Shown here: piece by piece, positions 6,633 to 7,048 of the stretch | How the letters are laid out: each line of letters begins with the position of its first letter | Numbering within the stretch: position 1 is the stretch's first letter | Source of the DNA: Hydrogenophaga sp. | GTDB taxonomy: Bacteria; Pseudomonadota; Gammaproteobacteria; Burkholderiales; Burkholderiaceae | Length of the DNA: 7,048 bases | Reading direction: 5' to 3' | NCBI GenBank assembly: GCA_025458545.1 | Contig: JALOSH010000208.1 | Coordinates: forward strand, 1-7,048 | Notes under the pieces: generated by a model | The model's database searches: none | What the model was told of the DNA's origin: nothing | The model's input: only the letters and a program-made list of their open reading frames with translations | Made by a program: the position numbers and the translations under genes

Positions 6633-7048
6633 TCACTCGCGCTCCAGCAGCCACATCTGGAACCGCAAGCCGCCAATGGCCCCGAGCACAATGCCGACCA
6701 CAGCGATCACACTCGTGAGACTCAGTGTGGACAGTCCCGACAGGCCCTGCCCGACGGTGCAGCCCAAAGCGGTGACGCCCCCGATGCCCATGAGCATCGC
6801 ACCGCCGATGTGCAATGCGGTGTCCTGGGTGCTGCGAAAGCCTTCCCAGTGAAAGCTCTTGCTCCCAACGGCCTGGACAAAGGAACCTAGCACCACCCCG
6901 CCGACCGTCACGACGCCGGTGGTCAACACCTTGGAGGTATCGCTGAAGAGGATCACCCAGTCCAGCGTGTAGGCCATGGGCGCGGTGAAGCTGAGCGACT
7001 CCATGCGACCCGAATTGGTGGCGAGGTACACAGACTCCAGCGTCTCGG
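6633..7048 (-). CDS. YeeE/YedE-family sulfur-compound permease (3' part)
   Basis: The reading frame is open to the window edge, so only the last ~138 residues are seen; GTG at 7031 is an internal codon, not a supported start. The segment has about three hydrophobic helices. It carries the hallmark HIGGAMLMGIGGVTALGC followed by GCTVGQGLSG, with the conserved cysteine encoded at 6759-6761. This GC-x-x-GQG motif marks the YeeE/YedE (DUF395, TsuA-like) inner-membrane family, in which paired cysteine motifs pass thiosulfate or another sulfur compound across the membrane. The upstream half, with the first motif, lies outside the window. WEGF and QDTALHIGG before the last motif are also typical. 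The stop (6633-6635) directly precedes the tcdA start, so the two genes are probably co-transcribed. The actual substrate (thiosulfate, sulfite or other) cannot be told from this part. Confidence 0.88.
   Translation of the reverse strand, partial: ETLESVYLATNSGRMESLSFTAPMAYTLDWVILFSDTSKVLTTGVVTVGGVVLGSFVQAVGSKSFHWEGFRSTQDTALHIGGAMLMGIGGVTALGCTVGQGLSGLSTLSLTSVIAVVGIVLGAIGGLRFQMWLLERE
6642..6646 (-). promoter_or_regulatory. Ribosome binding site favouring the TTG start of tcdA
   Basis: On the minus strand TGGAG lies 9 nt before TTG 6632, inside the last codons of the permease gene. The alternative ATG at 6614 is preceded by GTTCCCGAGCCC, which has no Shine-Dalgarno. This supports initiation at the TTG coupled to the upstream stop. 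Confidence 0.5.

Noticed and set aside
5841..6890. A 349-codon plus-strand frame opposite tcdA and the permease
   Set aside because: It is antisense to tcdA, which has a clear family match, and shows no domain or ribosome binding site of its own.

Overview
The window looks like ordinary chromosomal core sequence from a GC-rich betaproteobacterium, most likely a Comamonadaceae member of the Burkholderiales (Hydrogenophaga/Acidovorax-like). This rests on the codon use, on protein character recognised from memory, and on the gene set; I ran no database search. I see no phage, plasmid, insertion sequence, CRISPR array or defence locus.

Left block (5-5150, + strand). Four tightly packed genes are probably one transcription unit: a PilU-type pilus retraction ATPase, dapE (lysine/diaminopimelate synthesis), prmB (glutamine methylation of ribosomal protein L3) and a YheS-like ABC-F ATPase. 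pilU and dapE overlap by one base, dapE and prmB are 4 nt apart, and prmB and the ABC-F gene overlap by four bases. The ABC-F gene is damaged. Just after the second ATPase domain, a short stretch is missing and the frame changes near 4778-4781. The normal C-terminal coiled-coil region is still present and free of stops, but lies in another frame up to 5150.

Middle (5151-5613). A small three-helix membrane protein of the YeaQ/YmgE/GlsB family reads rightward. A strong hairpin terminator follows. A tRNA-Lys(UUU) gene with encoded CCA converges from the other side, so the hairpin can stop transcription from both directions.

Right block (5614-7048, - strand). A leader of about 190 bp without a recognisable gene separates the tRNA from tcdA, which encodes the enzyme that cyclises t6A37 to ct6A37 in tRNAs. 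Upstream of tcdA is the 3' part of a YeeE/YedE-family sulfur-compound permease that runs off the window. Its stop codon abuts the likely TTG start of tcdA.

No undescribed system is evident. The observations most worth checking are the ABC-F frameshift, and the co-orientation of tcdA with a tRNA-Lys that is an expected substrate, downstream of a sulfur transporter gene.
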